This document shows, piece by piece, positions 8,583 to 17,353 of a DNA stretch of 64,000 bases (its first letter is position 1; every line of letters begins with the position of its first letter). The position numbers were made by a program, and so were the translations under genes. This DNA is from Desulfosporosinus sp. HMP52 (lineage in GTDB: Bacteria > Bacillota > Desulfitobacteriia > Desulfitobacteriales > Desulfitobacteriaceae), in the NCBI RefSeq assembly GCF_000765145.1, contig NZ_JMGA01000031.1, positions 1 to 64,000 of the forward strand, read 5' to 3'. Below the pieces are notes generated by a model. That model was not told where the DNA came from and searched no databases. It was given only the letters and a program-made list of their open reading frames with translations.

Positions 8583-9873
8583 TTTCCTGATACCTCTTGA
8601 AAAGGATTAAAGCATTATGCCCGCCAAAACCATAAGAAGCAGATAAGGCATATTCAAGGGGAGTCGTGATCGTCTCCAAAGGAAGATTTAGATTATCCAG
8701 GGAATCAGCGGTTAAGTTACCATGGATTCTGGATTCTTTGATAGAAATTGCAGTTATAGCTGCTTCAAGAGCTCCACTGGCCCCGATACTGTGCCCCAAT
8801 ATCCCCTTTGTAGAATTTATAAAAGGTTGCTTGCTCCGATCCCCAAAAACCCTTTGAATAACCTTAGCCTCAATTTCGTCATTGGTTGTTGTCCCTGTGC
8901 CATGAGCATTCAGATAATCAACACTAATTCCTCGGCAAATTTTATCAAAAAGATCAGCAATGTTATCTCCGTTAGGCTCTATCTGAACTATGCTGTAGGC
9001 ATCACTGCCTGCCTCATACCCTACAATCTCTGCATAAATATCTGCCCCTCTAGCTCGAGCCCGTTCTAGCTCTTCCAGGACGAGAACACATCCTGCCCCT
9101 TCATTAAAGAGAAAACCGCTTCTTTGCCGCGAAAAAGGCTGAGGCCTTCCGTCTTCTGACCTAGTAAGAGTTGAGAGCATATCAAAGCCTCTCATGATTG
9201 CGCCCTTCTTTTCGGTTAATGCCTCAACACCACCTGCTAGAATGACATCACTTCTACCCCCACTAATAGCTCGATATCCCTCACCCAGAGCAAAAGTTCC
9301 CGAAGCACAGGAAGCATTAAGAGTGTAACTGAATCCATTAAGTCCAAAGAGGATGGATACCCAAGCTGCCGGGGAATTAGTCATCAGCATAGGAATGACC
9401 ATTCTGTTAAACCTGGGTTTAACAGAATTTGAGGATAGGTTCGGGTTTCTTTCAGCATCTAACTTTTCAGTATCTGTGATATGGGCAGTATAGGAGTCGA
9501 AGGCTGTCTGCAGGCTGCTCATACCAATACCAATAATCGCCCCGCTGTTTTCCAAGCCCTCTACCTGCAGATACTTTTCTCCATTTGAAATTTTAAAGCC
9601 GGCATCTTCTAGGGCCAGCTTTGTACACAAGATGGAGATTCGCGCAGCCTCTTCCATCATTCCTTCCACTGACTTATGGAACCCTAGATCGGTTAAGGAA
9701 AAGATTGGTTTAGGTACGTAATACCTGGATTTAAACTTATAGTTTTGTTCATAACTCCCTGGAATCTCAGCCAGACAGGTTTTTTGTCCGAAAACACCTG
9801 CAGTGAAATCTCTGATACCAATTCCGCAAGCTGTAGCCGGCCCAATCCCCGTGATAACAACTCTTCGGTTCAT
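8575..9873 (-). CDS. Beta-ketoacyl-ACP synthase (FabF/KAS II-like)
   Basis: A 432-residue thiolase-fold condensing enzyme. The Cys-His-His triad is intact: Cys189 (NASCASGT), His324 (NAHGTGT) and His361 (STKGILGHSIGA, with Lys356). It would extend an acyl chain with malonyl-ACP. The nucleophile context differs from housekeeping FabF (usually ACATS), and the gene is embedded in the cluster with its own ACP, so it is probably a pathway-specific synthase rather than primary FabF. Start overlaps the ThiL-like stop by 4 nt; stop overlaps the SDR start by 8 nt. Confidence 0.9.
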   Translation of the reverse strand: MNRRVVITGIGPATACGIGIRDFTAGVFGQKTCLAEIPGSYEQNYKFKSRYYVPKPIFSLTDLGFHKSVEGMMEEAARISILCTKLALEDAGFKISNGEKYLQVEGLENSGAIIGIGMSSLQTAFDSYTAHITDTEKLDAERNPNLSSNSVKPRFNRMVIPMLMTNSPAAWVSILFGLNGFSYTLNASCASGTFALGEGYRAISGGRSDVILAGGVEALTEKKGAIMRGFDMLSTLTRSEDGRPQPFSRQRSGFLFNEGAGCVLVLEELERARARGADIYAEIVGYEAGSDAYSIVQIEPNGDNIADLFDKICRGISVDYLNAHGTGTTTNDEIEAKVIQRVFGDRSKQPFINSTKGILGHSIGASGALEAAITAISIKESRIHGNLTADSLDNLNLPLETITTPLEYALSASYGFGGHNALILFKRYQENG

Positions 9874-10898
9874 TTCAATGCCTCCTTGAGAAAATTTACG
9901 ACTTTCCGCAAATAGTCTTTAGGATCTGAGTAATCCCTAGCTCGCAGGTCATACGCCTGAAAATCTATCCCTCGTCCTTTTTCCCAAAGAATTTGGGAAC
10001 CCGGTTCTTTAACCATTCCAATTTTCTGAAAGGTCAGTTTCTGCTCCTTTGCAATTCTTAGAAACTCCTCTTCTCCCTTTTCACTCAAGGTAAACAGCAA
10101 TTCGTACTCCCCACATTCTCCTAAAAACAGCATCTCTTTAGGCAAGTTAAGAGTCTTAGCTAAAATTAATCCACTTTTCACATAGGGCAGGTTGTCAACG
10201 AAAAAACCTGTTCTGCTCATTTCTGAAATCATTCGTAAGGCATTGAAAACTCCATCGCTGGTATCTATACAGCAGCGGCTGTATTTCCGAATAAGCTCAG
10301 CTTCTTTATTTCTCAACCGCAAGAGGTTTTTCCATCCTCCTGTTAGACTCTTAACTAATAAGTTATCTCCATAAAGTTTGAGGGCGGCTTCCACATTCCC
10401 TCTGCCTATGCCACCGGTTATATATATTCCATCTCCCACCTTAGCCCCACTTCTCAATAAGGCTTGACTTTCAAGCTCTCCAATAACTGAACCGGTGTAT
10501 CTCCAGGTTTTAGAAATCCCAAAATCCCCGCCTATAAAAGCTACCTCTGCTTCCTTAATTACCTGAGCGATTCCTCGAGCCAGCTTTTCAACATACTCTG
10601 TACTCCAGGAGTCTCGAACAACCATACTATGAGCATAAAACTTAGGAATCCCTCCTGAGGCCAGAATGTCACTGATACTGCCTATGGCCATATTCCAGCC
10701 CAGCCGATAAGGGTCATCCTCCCTAAATAAGTCTTCTTCCGAAAATTCATCAATATTATAGAGAAGCCCCTTACCGTGAAAGGTCACGATTTCCGCATCC
10801 GACTCAAATAGGTGATTAACTTGACTGGAACTCCTAGGCATTTGTTTATTGATAACTTCGATCAATTCTTTTTCTCTTCTCATCATCAACCTTCTCAC
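9870..10898 (-). CDS. ThiL-like kinase (AIR synthase/PurM fold)
   Basis: The 342-residue protein has the thiamine-monophosphate kinase layout: a DILASGGIPKF segment, the GGDFGISK nucleotide/metal loop, a TGSVIGE strand, CIDTSDGV (ThiL-like IDxSDG) and a C-terminal FLGECGEYELLF block. ThiL phosphorylates thiamine monophosphate, but this copy sits inside an acyl-lipid-like gene cluster with 4-nt overlap to the ketosynthase and no thiamine genes nearby. It is more likely a recruited ATP-dependent phosphorylating or phosphate-activating enzyme of the pathway. The start is among several ATGs (10898, 10886, 10883); the exact one is uncertain. Confidence 0.75.
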   Translation of the reverse strand: MRRLMMRREKELIEVINKQMPRSSSQVNHLFESDAEIVTFHGKGLLYNIDEFSEEDLFREDDPYRLGWNMAIGSISDILASGGIPKFYAHSMVVRDSWSTEYVEKLARGIAQVIKEAEVAFIGGDFGISKTWRYTGSVIGELESQALLRSGAKVGDGIYITGGIGRGNVEAALKLYGDNLLVKSLTGGWKNLLRLRNKEAELIRKYSRCCIDTSDGVFNALRMISEMSRTGFFVDNLPYVKSGLILAKTLNLPKEMLFLGECGEYELLFTLSEKGEEEFLRIAKEQKLTFQKIGMVKEPGSQILWEKGRGIDFQAYDLRARDYSDPKDYLRKVVNFLKEALK

Positions 10899-10932
10899 TT
10901 AACCATCTATCGCCTATAGAAAGTAGACCCAC

Positions 10933-11901
10933 CTACGGACAGATTACATCTAATGGGTCCCAAGCAGGCTCAATTCTACAGGGTAAAAACCCTCTTGGAT
11001 CTCCATCAAACTCAACTTCATTATTCGTAGGATTTCCGAAAATCTCCATCTTGTGAACATAAAGCAAGGAGATTGTGGAATTATTAGCAAACTCATCCCC
11101 ACTATATAGCTTTTTTAAAACATTAACCCAATTTACGAGACCAAGCTTTTGAATAATTAACCCATAGAGCCGAGAGTCGTTTAAAGCTAACTCATTTTTG
11201 ACTTTTAGCCCAGACGCTATATAGGTGGTCTTACCCACAAAGATGTTGTAAACCTTCTCCAAAACCACTTGTTTTCCGTCAATACAGACAGAGAAGTTGA
11301 AGGGATGATAACTGATCAGCGCTTTCATCAGAGAAACTAAGGTTCCGGCAAAATCTCCGATATAGTCTCTTATCCCACTATTCGCCCCCCTGGCCACAGC
11401 GGCCCCAATCCCAATATTAGCGCAGCAGGCAAAATAACTGGTTTGCAGCTTTTCATGAGATAAACTTAGTGGCCGGCCGTCCAACGTTTCATCATATTCA
11501 CTGAGATAGGTAATCTTAGCCATAGGAATTTGAATAGTCTTTCCCTCCAGAACAGCGCTGAGGGCCTGGTCAATTTCTAAGGGTAAATCATAGCTCTTGC
11601 AAAAATCCGGGCTGGTGCCTGTATGAATCACTGCCAGCTTTGCTTTAGAAATTCTTTTGCCCTCAAGATCATAAAACCCACTGATCACCCTGTTAATCGT
11701 TCCGTCTCCTCCAACAGCAAGGATCAGATCATAACCTTTTTTATTTCCTTCCACGGAGAAGGTATAAGCCTCATCTAAGGTCTTTGTCAGTTTATAATCA
11801 AACTTCACCCTATTATTATGTAGAAAAGCAAAAATTCTCTCAAACTTTGCTTTGCTTTTGCCCCCCTGGGAACCGGGGTTTAAGATCAACAAACACCTCA
11901 T
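10933..11901 (-). CDS. Diacylglycerol/ceramide-kinase-like lipid kinase
   Basis: The 322-residue protein has the DAGK catalytic fold: LNPGSQGGK at residues 7-15, GGDGTINRV at 64-72 binding ATP, a GTSPDFCKS variant of the usual GTxNDFAR segment, and EFDGDPRGF near the C-terminus where the family has E-x-DGE. The family phosphorylates the hydroxyl of membrane lipids (diacylglycerol, sphingoid bases, ceramide). The changed GTSPD loop suggests a non-standard substrate. Start overlaps the stop of the alpha-oxoamine synthase gene by 4 nt, tying it to that enzyme's product. Confidence 0.85.
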   Translation of the reverse strand: MRCLLILNPGSQGGKSKAKFERIFAFLHNNRVKFDYKLTKTLDEAYTFSVEGNKKGYDLILAVGGDGTINRVISGFYDLEGKRISKAKLAVIHTGTSPDFCKSYDLPLEIDQALSAVLEGKTIQIPMAKITYLSEYDETLDGRPLSLSHEKLQTSYFACCANIGIGAAVARGANSGIRDYIGDFAGTLVSLMKALISYHPFNFSVCIDGKQVVLEKVYNIFVGKTTYIASGLKVKNELALNDSRLYGLIIQKLGLVNWVNVLKKLYSGDEFANNSTISLLYVHKMEIFGNPTNNEVEFDGDPRGFLPCRIEPAWDPLDVICP

Positions 11902-13073
11902 GAGGCACCTAGCCTTTTGATAATCCCGGCGGCTTCATCAACAGTCCCTGGAGAGAGGCCGGCTCCGGCAATCAGTCTTACCCGTCCTTGATTTAGGGGA
12001 ACAGAGGGCTCTATAAAGGGTGTTGAGAGAATCCCCTTGGCATAGAGCCTCTGACCCAGACTAAAAGTTACTTCTTTACTAGCGGTTTGAACGGAATTAA
12101 TAGGAGCTTCACCGGCAACTACCTCAAATCCCCCTTCGATTAGAGCTTTATGAATTTGTCGTTGATAAGAAATGAGCTTATGCTTAATTCCTGTAAATTC
12201 CACCCTAATAATATCCAGAACAGCACTGATCCCTGCTAATACTGCCGGTGAAAGAGCTGTAGAGTAGACGAGATGGGAGCAATAATATTTGAGATAGTCT
12301 ATGACCCTCTTTTCTCCGCTGATCATTCCGCCGGAATTAGCCAAGGCTTTTCCTAAAGAGGCAGTATAGATTCCTTTATATCCTTCAATTTTTTGCTCCT
12401 CAAGGATACCTCGGCCAGATTTACCCAACACCCCAATCCCGTGTGAGTCATCAATGATTGGCATGGCCCCGTATTTTTCACACAATTCAACGATCTTTTT
12501 AAAGGGAGCAACACTGCCTTCCGTTGAAAAAACAGACTCAGTGACAACGAAAACCTGCCGATAGCTGCTTGATCTTTGCAAGATTCCTTCTAAGTGATTC
12601 AGATTATTATGCAAGAAAGGCCTGATTTTACAGCCTGCTGCTTTAATCCCTTGAATCAAGGAAGAATGAACCAACCTGTCAACAACAATCAGATCCTCAG
12701 AACCGGCAAGACAACTGAATAACCCGTTGTTAGCCTGGTAGCAAGAAGGAAGAATAACAGTTCTCTCCAAGCCAACAAAGCTCGCTAATTCTTCCTCCAG
12801 CCTTTGGAACAAATCAATATACCCGGTAGCGATAGGCGTACCGCAAAGGGAAACTCCATATTTCTGCACAGCCTCTATAGCAGCTTGTTTTACTCGACTG
12901 TCCGTTGCCAGACCCAAGTAATTATTCGAGGCCAGGTCAATCATTTTACACCCGTTGACTAACAATCGTTCATTGAGTCCGGAATTAACAGACAAGTAAT
13001 AGGGATTATACCCGGTGACTTCAGCGAGACTCTCATCCACCCATAACCTCTTATAAAATTCTTTTCGATCCAT
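11898..13073 (-). CDS. Alpha-oxoamine synthase (AONS / serine palmitoyltransferase-like)
   Basis: A 391-residue fold-type I PLP enzyme. The PLP lysine is Lys242 in TASLGKALANSGG; the DDSHGIGVLG block (Asp208, His211) and His136 (LVHSSL) are the usual cofactor contacts. Family members condense an acyl thioester with an amino acid, losing CO2: BioF (pimeloyl plus Ala), Kbl (acetyl plus Gly), HemA (succinyl plus Gly), Spt (palmitoyl plus Ser). No biotin gene is near. An ACP gene 5 bp upstream and a lipid kinase overlapping downstream point to an Spt-like reaction on an acyl-ACP, making a long-chain 3-ketoamine. The amino acid used cannot be read from sequence. Confidence 0.85.
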   Translation of the reverse strand: MDRKEFYKRLWVDESLAEVTGYNPYYLSVNSGLNERLLVNGCKMIDLASNNYLGLATDSRVKQAAIEAVQKYGVSLCGTPIATGYIDLFQRLEEELASFVGLERTVILPSCYQANNGLFSCLAGSEDLIVVDRLVHSSLIQGIKAAGCKIRPFLHNNLNHLEGILQRSSSYRQVFVVTESVFSTEGSVAPFKKIVELCEKYGAMPIIDDSHGIGVLGKSGRGILEEQKIEGYKGIYTASLGKALANSGGMISGEKRVIDYLKYYCSHLVYSTALSPAVLAGISAVLDIIRVEFTGIKHKLISYQRQIHKALIEGGFEVVAGEAPINSVQTASKEVTFSLGQRLYAKGILSTPFIEPSVPLNQGRVRLIAGAGLSPGTVDEAAGIIKRLGAS

Positions 13074-13078
13074 CTCCT

Positions 13079-13306
13079 CTAAAAACCCCTCGCCTTCAAC
13101 TTAACAACAATATCCTTGACAGTATGTACATCAGCAAATTCTTCTTCGATCTCTAGGCCAAATTCATCCTCAATTGCCGAAAGAATCATCAGTTTATCTA
13201 ACGAATCTACCAATAGATCTTCCAGCAAACGACTGTCTAAGGTTACCTCGGGACGTTTATCTAAAACCCCTTTTACCGAGTTAATAACTCTGTCTTCAAT
13301 ATTCAT
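13079..13306 (-). CDS. Acyl carrier protein
   Basis: A 75-residue acidic helical protein with the phosphopantetheine attachment motif DSLD (Ser35 in LLVDSLDKLM). It carries acyl chains as thioesters. It is not beside fab genes but lies 5-6 bp from both the FeS flavin reductase and the alpha-oxoamine synthase genes, so it is probably the dedicated donor of this cluster, like the ACP paired with serine palmitoyltransferase in Sphingomonas and Caulobacter. Confidence 0.92.
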   Translation of the reverse strand: MNIEDRVINSVKGVLDKRPEVTLDSRLLEDLLVDSLDKLMILSAIEDEFGLEIEEEFADVHTVKDIVVKLKARGF

Positions 13307-13312
13307 CTCAAA

Positions 13313-14521
13313 TCATCCTTTCCTATAACACCTGGTTGCCCTGTTTGAATCGCACATGACAGCACAAATATTGCAATTTAGGCATTTAGAGCTATAATCT
13401 TTGTCTTTATAAAGTTTCCGAACGAAATCCGGTTCACAAATGAGTGGCCTGCATAAACTAACGAAATCTGCAAATTCCTTGTCCAGACAATGCCGGATTT
13501 CCTCTCCGGTTCGAAACCCCCCTACGCAAATTACGGGAATACTGGTTAATGATTTAGCAATTTTGGCATAGTTAAGATTATAGACTGGCGTAAAAGGTTT
13601 TAACTTCACTCTCATCAGACAGTAAATCAAGGCATTATGTAGTGATCTGGGGATTGCTTTTAGGTCAGAGGAATTCTTAAAGATCGGGTTATGTTTCAAG
13701 ATTACTTTCAGAGGGACATCTCCTCGAAAGATGTTCAACGGATTATCCATTGTCCCATAACTTAGCTCTATACCATCAACCTTCTGATCATCAAGGAAGC
13801 GGATAAGGTTGGCAAACTGATCATTGCTAAACCTGGGATAATAATCATCACTTCCGCTAACCTTAACTAACAAAGCAAATTCTCTTCCGCATTTATTACG
13901 AATTTCTTTTAACACAAGCTCCAGGAACTTTGTACCCAGCTTACTTTCAGCATTAATTCCAAACTCATCCTGTCGATTATTAATTGCAGGCAAGATAAAC
14001 TGGTGGATTAGGTAACCGTGAGCTGCGTGAACCTGTACTCCGTCAAATCCAGCGGCTTGTGCATACATTGCGGCCTTTCCAAATTGCTTAACCAGGCCAT
14101 GTACTTGTTTCGTGCTTAATTTCCGAGGAGATCCTCCGAAATACAGGGATCTTTTCTGGGATACTCCCCAGACCTCTTGTCCCGTTTCCTTTTTCCTTGT
14201 CTGCCTGCCGGTGTGGGCCAGCTGCAGAAATATCTTACAGCCATTTTGATGTACTCTCTCGGTAACAGACCTAAAGAACTCAATCTTCTCCTCACTGTCC
14301 ATTCCCGACTGGCCCGGCTGCATTGCTTTTCCTTCAGGAGAAATATAGGCAAAGCCTGTAATGATTCCTCCCACTCCTCCGGAAGCCAATTGTTCATAGA
14401 GTTGATAATAATCCTGTAAGGGGTGGCCTTGGGAATCGCACATCCCTTCAAAGGTTGCTGACCGAATTATTCTATTTTTCAAGTCACAGGTGCCTAATCT
14501 GGCGGGTTCGAAAAGTTGCAT
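13313..14521 (-). CDS. NADH:flavin oxidoreductase (old yellow enzyme family, with FeS motif)
   Basis: The 402-residue TIM-barrel flavoprotein has OYE landmarks: an N-terminal [15 protein letters not shown], the HTGRQT segment, the [11 protein letters not shown] substrate/FMN block followed by NNRQDEFG, and a late [10 protein letters not shown] strand. The C-terminal [11 protein letters not shown] plus a later Cys is the 4Fe-4S pattern of enoate / 2,4-dienoyl-CoA reductase-type members, but the extra C-terminal NAD domain of those enzymes is absent. It most likely reduces an alpha,beta-unsaturated carbonyl in the cluster product. Stop is 6 bp from the ACP start. Confidence 0.85.
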   Translation of the reverse strand: MQLFEPARLGTCDLKNRIIRSATFEGMCDSQGHPLQDYYQLYEQLASGGVGGIITGFAYISPEGKAMQPGQSGMDSEEKIEFFRSVTERVHQNGCKIFLQLAHTGRQTRKKETGQEVWGVSQKRSLYFGGSPRKLSTKQVHGLVKQFGKAAMYAQAAGFDGVQVHAAHGYLIHQFILPAINNRQDEFGINAESKLGTKFLELVLKEIRNKCGREFALLVKVSGSDDYYPRFSNDQFANLIRFLDDQKVDGIELSYGTMDNPLNIFRGDVPLKVILKHNPIFKNSSDLKAIPRSLHNALIYCLMRVKLKPFTPVYNLNYAKIAKSLTSIPVICVGGFRTGEEIRHCLDKEFADFVSLCRPLICEPDFVRKLYKDKDYSSKCLNCNICAVMCDSNRATRCYRKG

Positions 14522-14592
14522 TTTAACCTCCTGCTTATCTAGCCCCTATAAATCACTCTTTTCGTAAGTGAGTGATTCTTTGCGGGAACGTC

Positions 14593-15573
14593 TTAAGATT
14601 TCGGGTCGGTGTGCAGGTCAAATAGGAAGCCTACAAACATATAGGATACGAGAAATAAGATCATGGCCAGTTCAGTATTAAACAGAGCAATCAGAGTGGC
14701 CTGACCACAGATACAGGAGCGAAAATTTGCTAGTAAGGAATAATAGGTTCTCTCCCCTCGAGGGTTTTTATAGTAAAGGTAGCCAGTCCACAGCTCAAGG
14801 AATAGGGTTAGCCCTGCCAGAATGAGAAACATATTATTAACTCTGGCTTCAATGAAATTATTGAGATATAAAAGCAAAAAGATAACCGTAGGAAGGAAAG
14901 AGGAGACGGCTGCTAAATATCTGGACTTCTCTACCCCTAAGCGCACGATGATGGTTCGTTTACCTGCCGCTTTATCTCCTTCATAGTCTTTGAAATATGT
15001 ATAGAAGGTCATTAAACCATTCATAACTGCCACTAAAATCAAGACCGAGACCCGGCTTTCGGTAAAATACGGTGAGGTTGTGGGCCCTGCTGCTAAGAAC
15101 CCATAGGCAGTGCAGGTAGAAATCATTAAGCCGAAGATAATATTGCCGAAAATTCCATAAGCCTTAGCGTACTCATAAACAATATTTAATAAAATTCCTA
15201 AGATTGCGGGAAAAAGGGCAATTGGTTCCAAATAGGAATATGTGGTCAGTAAGGACAGGATTAGCAATACTGCGGTTAAGATTAGAGCTTTCCTGGGATC
15301 AAGTTCACCAGTCACCATAGGCCGATTTGGCGCGTTCACCCGATCCTCTGCCAAGCCTAGATAATCATTAATAATCTGGTTAATACCCCAACTTAGAAAG
15401 AGCATGATTAATACAACGGCCTTTTTCTCCGTCTCGGGTACTACCTCCACGGTCTGAAAGGGAGACTTGGCGATGTACTCATAAAACGCCATTCCAATCC
15501 ATCCGGCAATCCCGGTGACAAATGCATAGTAAAGTCTCATAGATTCCACGTAGGCTTTAAGAAACTTTAACAA
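14593..15573 (-). CDS. UbiA-family prenyltransferase
   Basis: An integral membrane protein with about eight or nine hydrophobic helices and both Asp-rich motifs of the UbiA family: NDYLGLAEDR and DYEGDKAAGKR. These enzymes transfer a polyprenyl chain from its diphosphate to an aromatic, glycerol or other acceptor. I place the start at TTG 15573, directly after the regulator stop, with GGAGAAGGGGG at 11 bp inside the 3' end of the regulator gene. Longer starts (ATG 15630) lack a ribosome site and would overlap the regulator by more than 50 bp. It is the first enzyme gene of the cluster; the acceptor is unknown. Confidence 0.8.
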   Translation of the reverse strand: MLKFLKAYVESMRLYYAFVTGIAGWIGMAFYEYIAKSPFQTVEVVPETEKKAVVLIMLFLSWGINQIINDYLGLAEDRVNAPNRPMVTGELDPRKALILTAVLLILSLLTTYSYLEPIALFPAILGILLNIVYEYAKAYGIFGNIIFGLMISTCTAYGFLAAGPTTSPYFTESRVSVLILVAVMNGLMTFYTYFKDYEGDKAAGKRTIIVRLGVEKSRYLAAVSSFLPTVIFLLLYLNNFIEARVNNMFLILAGLTLFLELWTGYLYYKNPRGERTYYSLLANFRSCICGQATLIALFNTELAMILFLVSYMFVGFLFDLHTDPKS

Positions 15574-15574
15574 T

Positions 15575-16048
15575 TTAGTCTGTTCCCCCTTCTCCTGAAA
15601 GCTCTCTAAATCTTTTGCGAATGTACTCATGCTCAAAGGAGGAGCAGATTCTTCTATCCTGACTATCGAGAATCCGAAAGTGCCTAGATATTATGTTCTG
15701 CTGAATACGAAACTGATCTGAGCTTTCGATATTTGACCACCATATTTTTCCGCCCATGGTTTTCTCGTTCGCTATTTCGTTGGCCTCGGAATCGGTAAAT
15801 GCTAAGGATTGAATAATGTCTTGAGTATCTCCGCCAAAAGTCATTTCCAAAACTTCACTGCCTCTAAAAATTGTGCATAACACTACTGCGCCAGCCCACC
15901 CTAGGTTTGTTCGACTTTTCTCAATCTGTACTAAAGTCTTTTTAGAGATACCTAATATATCAGCCATTTTGTCTTGGGTATAATCCCTTTCAATCCGGAT
16001 TAGCTTCAATTTTTCCGAGGCTTTAGCAATAAATTCCTCTCTCGTCAT
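15575..16048 (-). CDS. Xre-family helix-turn-helix regulator
   Basis: The N-terminal 60 residues form a Cro/CI-type HTH (LKLIRIERDYTQDKMADILGISKKTLVQIEK). The rest, to residue 157, is a domain I do not recognise, possibly ligand sensing. It is the first gene of the 6-16 kb cluster and its stop abuts the prenyltransferase start, so it very likely controls the cluster. A palindrome lies over its own predicted -10 box, fitting autorepression. Confidence 0.85.
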   Translation of the reverse strand: MTREEFIAKASEKLKLIRIERDYTQDKMADILGISKKTLVQIEKSRTNLGWAGAVVLCTIFRGSEVLEMTFGGDTQDIIQSLAFTDSEANEIANEKTMGGKIWWSNIESSDQFRIQQNIISRHFRILDSQDRRICSSFEHEYIRKRFRELSGEGGTD

Positions 16049-16065
16049 TAGAAATCCACCCTTTC

Positions 16066-16081
16066 AGTGTAATTTTACACT
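16066..16081. promoter_or_regulatory. Palindromic operator over the cluster promoter
   Basis: The sequence AGTGTAA-N2-TTACACT (7-bp arms, 2-bp centre) covers the -10 box of the predicted promoter in front of the Xre gene. Position and symmetry suit binding by a dimeric Cro-like regulator; the assignment to the adjacent regulator is inference. Confidence 0.6.
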
Positions 16082-16100
16082 ATATTGGTATGTTTTCCAA
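16072..16100 (-). promoter_or_regulatory. SigA-type promoter of the Xre-UbiA-ACP cluster
   Basis: On the minus strand TTGGAA (16095-16100) and TAAAAT (16072-16077) are separated by 17 bp. They match the sigma-A consensus at 4/6 and 5/6 positions and lie about 25 bp from the ribosome site of the regulator gene. Confidence 0.6.
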
Positions 16101-16197
16101 CTAATTAATGAAGAAAAGAAAATACTTTCAATCCATTATTCGGACGGGATTAAGAGCCATCCCGAAAGTAGCCAAGTCCCTTCCTGTGAATATATGT

Positions 16198-16228
16198 ATA
16201 AAAAAAAACCCCCATCGTTTTCGATGAG
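16198..16228 (-). terminator. Terminator of the TSUP exporter gene
   Basis: On the minus strand CTCATCG pairs with CGATGGG around AAAA and is followed by eight Ts. A second hairpin without a T-run (CGGGAT / ATCCCG) lies at 16145-16164. Confidence 0.85.
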
Positions 16229-16297
16229 AGTTCTGAGACGAGAACTTTCTTTTAGAACCACCTTAAGCTTCAACCTTACACTTACACTTAGTATTGT

Positions 16298-17053
16298 TTA
16301 TAATAACAGTCTTACCGCAGCAACTGCTGTCATGACGATTATTAGTATACGAAATTGTTTTTCGTTTACCTTCTTAATGACGATAGCCCCTAATAGAGCA
16401 CCTGCCGCAATAGCAGGAAGCATACCTATAGTAAGTCCAAGAGTTTTAAAAGAAATATTATGCCAGAATAGAACTTGTAAGGGTACTTTAGATAAATTAA
16501 CAATAAAAAAGAACCAGGCAGTTGTCCCCATGAAGCCATTCTTCTTAAAACCCATGGCTAGTAAGTAAATGCTGAATATAGAACCGGCAGCGTTACCGAT
16601 CATAGAAGTAAAACCACTAAGGGCTCCCATGGCAGCATAAAACCAGGCACCCTTGGGAAGCTTAAAGTTCTCTCCTTTTTTCTCCATATATATTAAGATG
16701 ATTAGGCATAAGATCACTGATATAGCTATAAACATCTTAAATTGTTTGTCATTAACGTTGCTCCCAGCTATCACTCCAATTATTAGCCCAACGTATGTCC
16801 AAGGCAAAAGCTTCCTAATATTACTCCAATCCGCATGGCGCCGATAATAGTATAAGGCAAAAGCATCCCCTACGATAAGTAGGGGCAGTATAATACCAGT
16901 AGACTCCTTCCCGCCAAAAACGGAAGCAACAATTGGTATTACAGGCATTAAAAATCCGCTCATTCCAGTTTTAGAGAATCCAACCAGAAACGCAGCTATA
17001 ATTACCCATACCCACTGCCATAGGGATAAATTAAATGAATGAATTATCTCCAT
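16298..17053 (-). CDS. TSUP-family (TauE/SafE) anion exporter
   Basis: A roughly 251-residue membrane protein with seven to eight hydrophobic segments and the TSUP motifs: an early VGFSKTGMSGFLMP and a second-repeat GALSGFTSMIGNAAG. Family members move sulfite, sulfoacetate or other organosulfur anions across the membrane. The substrate is not evident; sulfite would suit a sulfur-metabolising anaerobe. I chose ATG 17053 because AAAGGGG is 10 bp upstream; an earlier ATG at 17077 has none. Single-gene transcript with its own terminator. Confidence 0.85.
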   Translation of the reverse strand: MEIIHSFNLSLWQWVWVIIAAFLVGFSKTGMSGFLMPVIPIVASVFGGKESTGIILPLLIVGDAFALYYYRRHADWSNIRKLLPWTYVGLIIGVIAGSNVNDKQFKMFIAISVILCLIILIYMEKKGENFKLPKGAWFYAAMGALSGFTSMIGNAAGSIFSIYLLAMGFKKNGFMGTTAWFFFIVNLSKVPLQVLFWHNISFKTLGLTIGMLPAIAAGALLGAIVIKKVNEKQFRILIIVMTAVAAVRLLL

Positions 17054-17220
17054 CTTTTCACGCCCCTTTACAGACATATTAATATTCTTGATAAAGGGAA
17101 AAAAACCTTTGTAAATATTATGTAAATGGATTAGATGTTACCAATCTTGTCACAATAAATATTCAGCTATCCTACTGATACTTCATAAATAAACGCAACG
17201 CTTATATTATATTTCTACAG

Positions 17221-17252
17221 AAAATAGCAGATCGTGAAGATCTGCTATTTTT
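17221..17252. terminator. Bidirectional hairpin terminator downstream of dedA
   Basis: A 13-bp perfect stem (AAAATAGCAGATC) with a 5-nt loop (GTGAA), T-rich on both sides. It lies 100 bp beyond the DedA stop and can terminate that transcript. Confidence 0.75.
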
Positions 17253-17353
17253 GAGCTTGCTATTGTCCTTGAATTTAAAATGCCCTCTATATCCATCGTA
17301 TTCGAAATAAGTAACATTTCTATCTTGGGTTTCCCTCTTCCAGGATCACTCCT

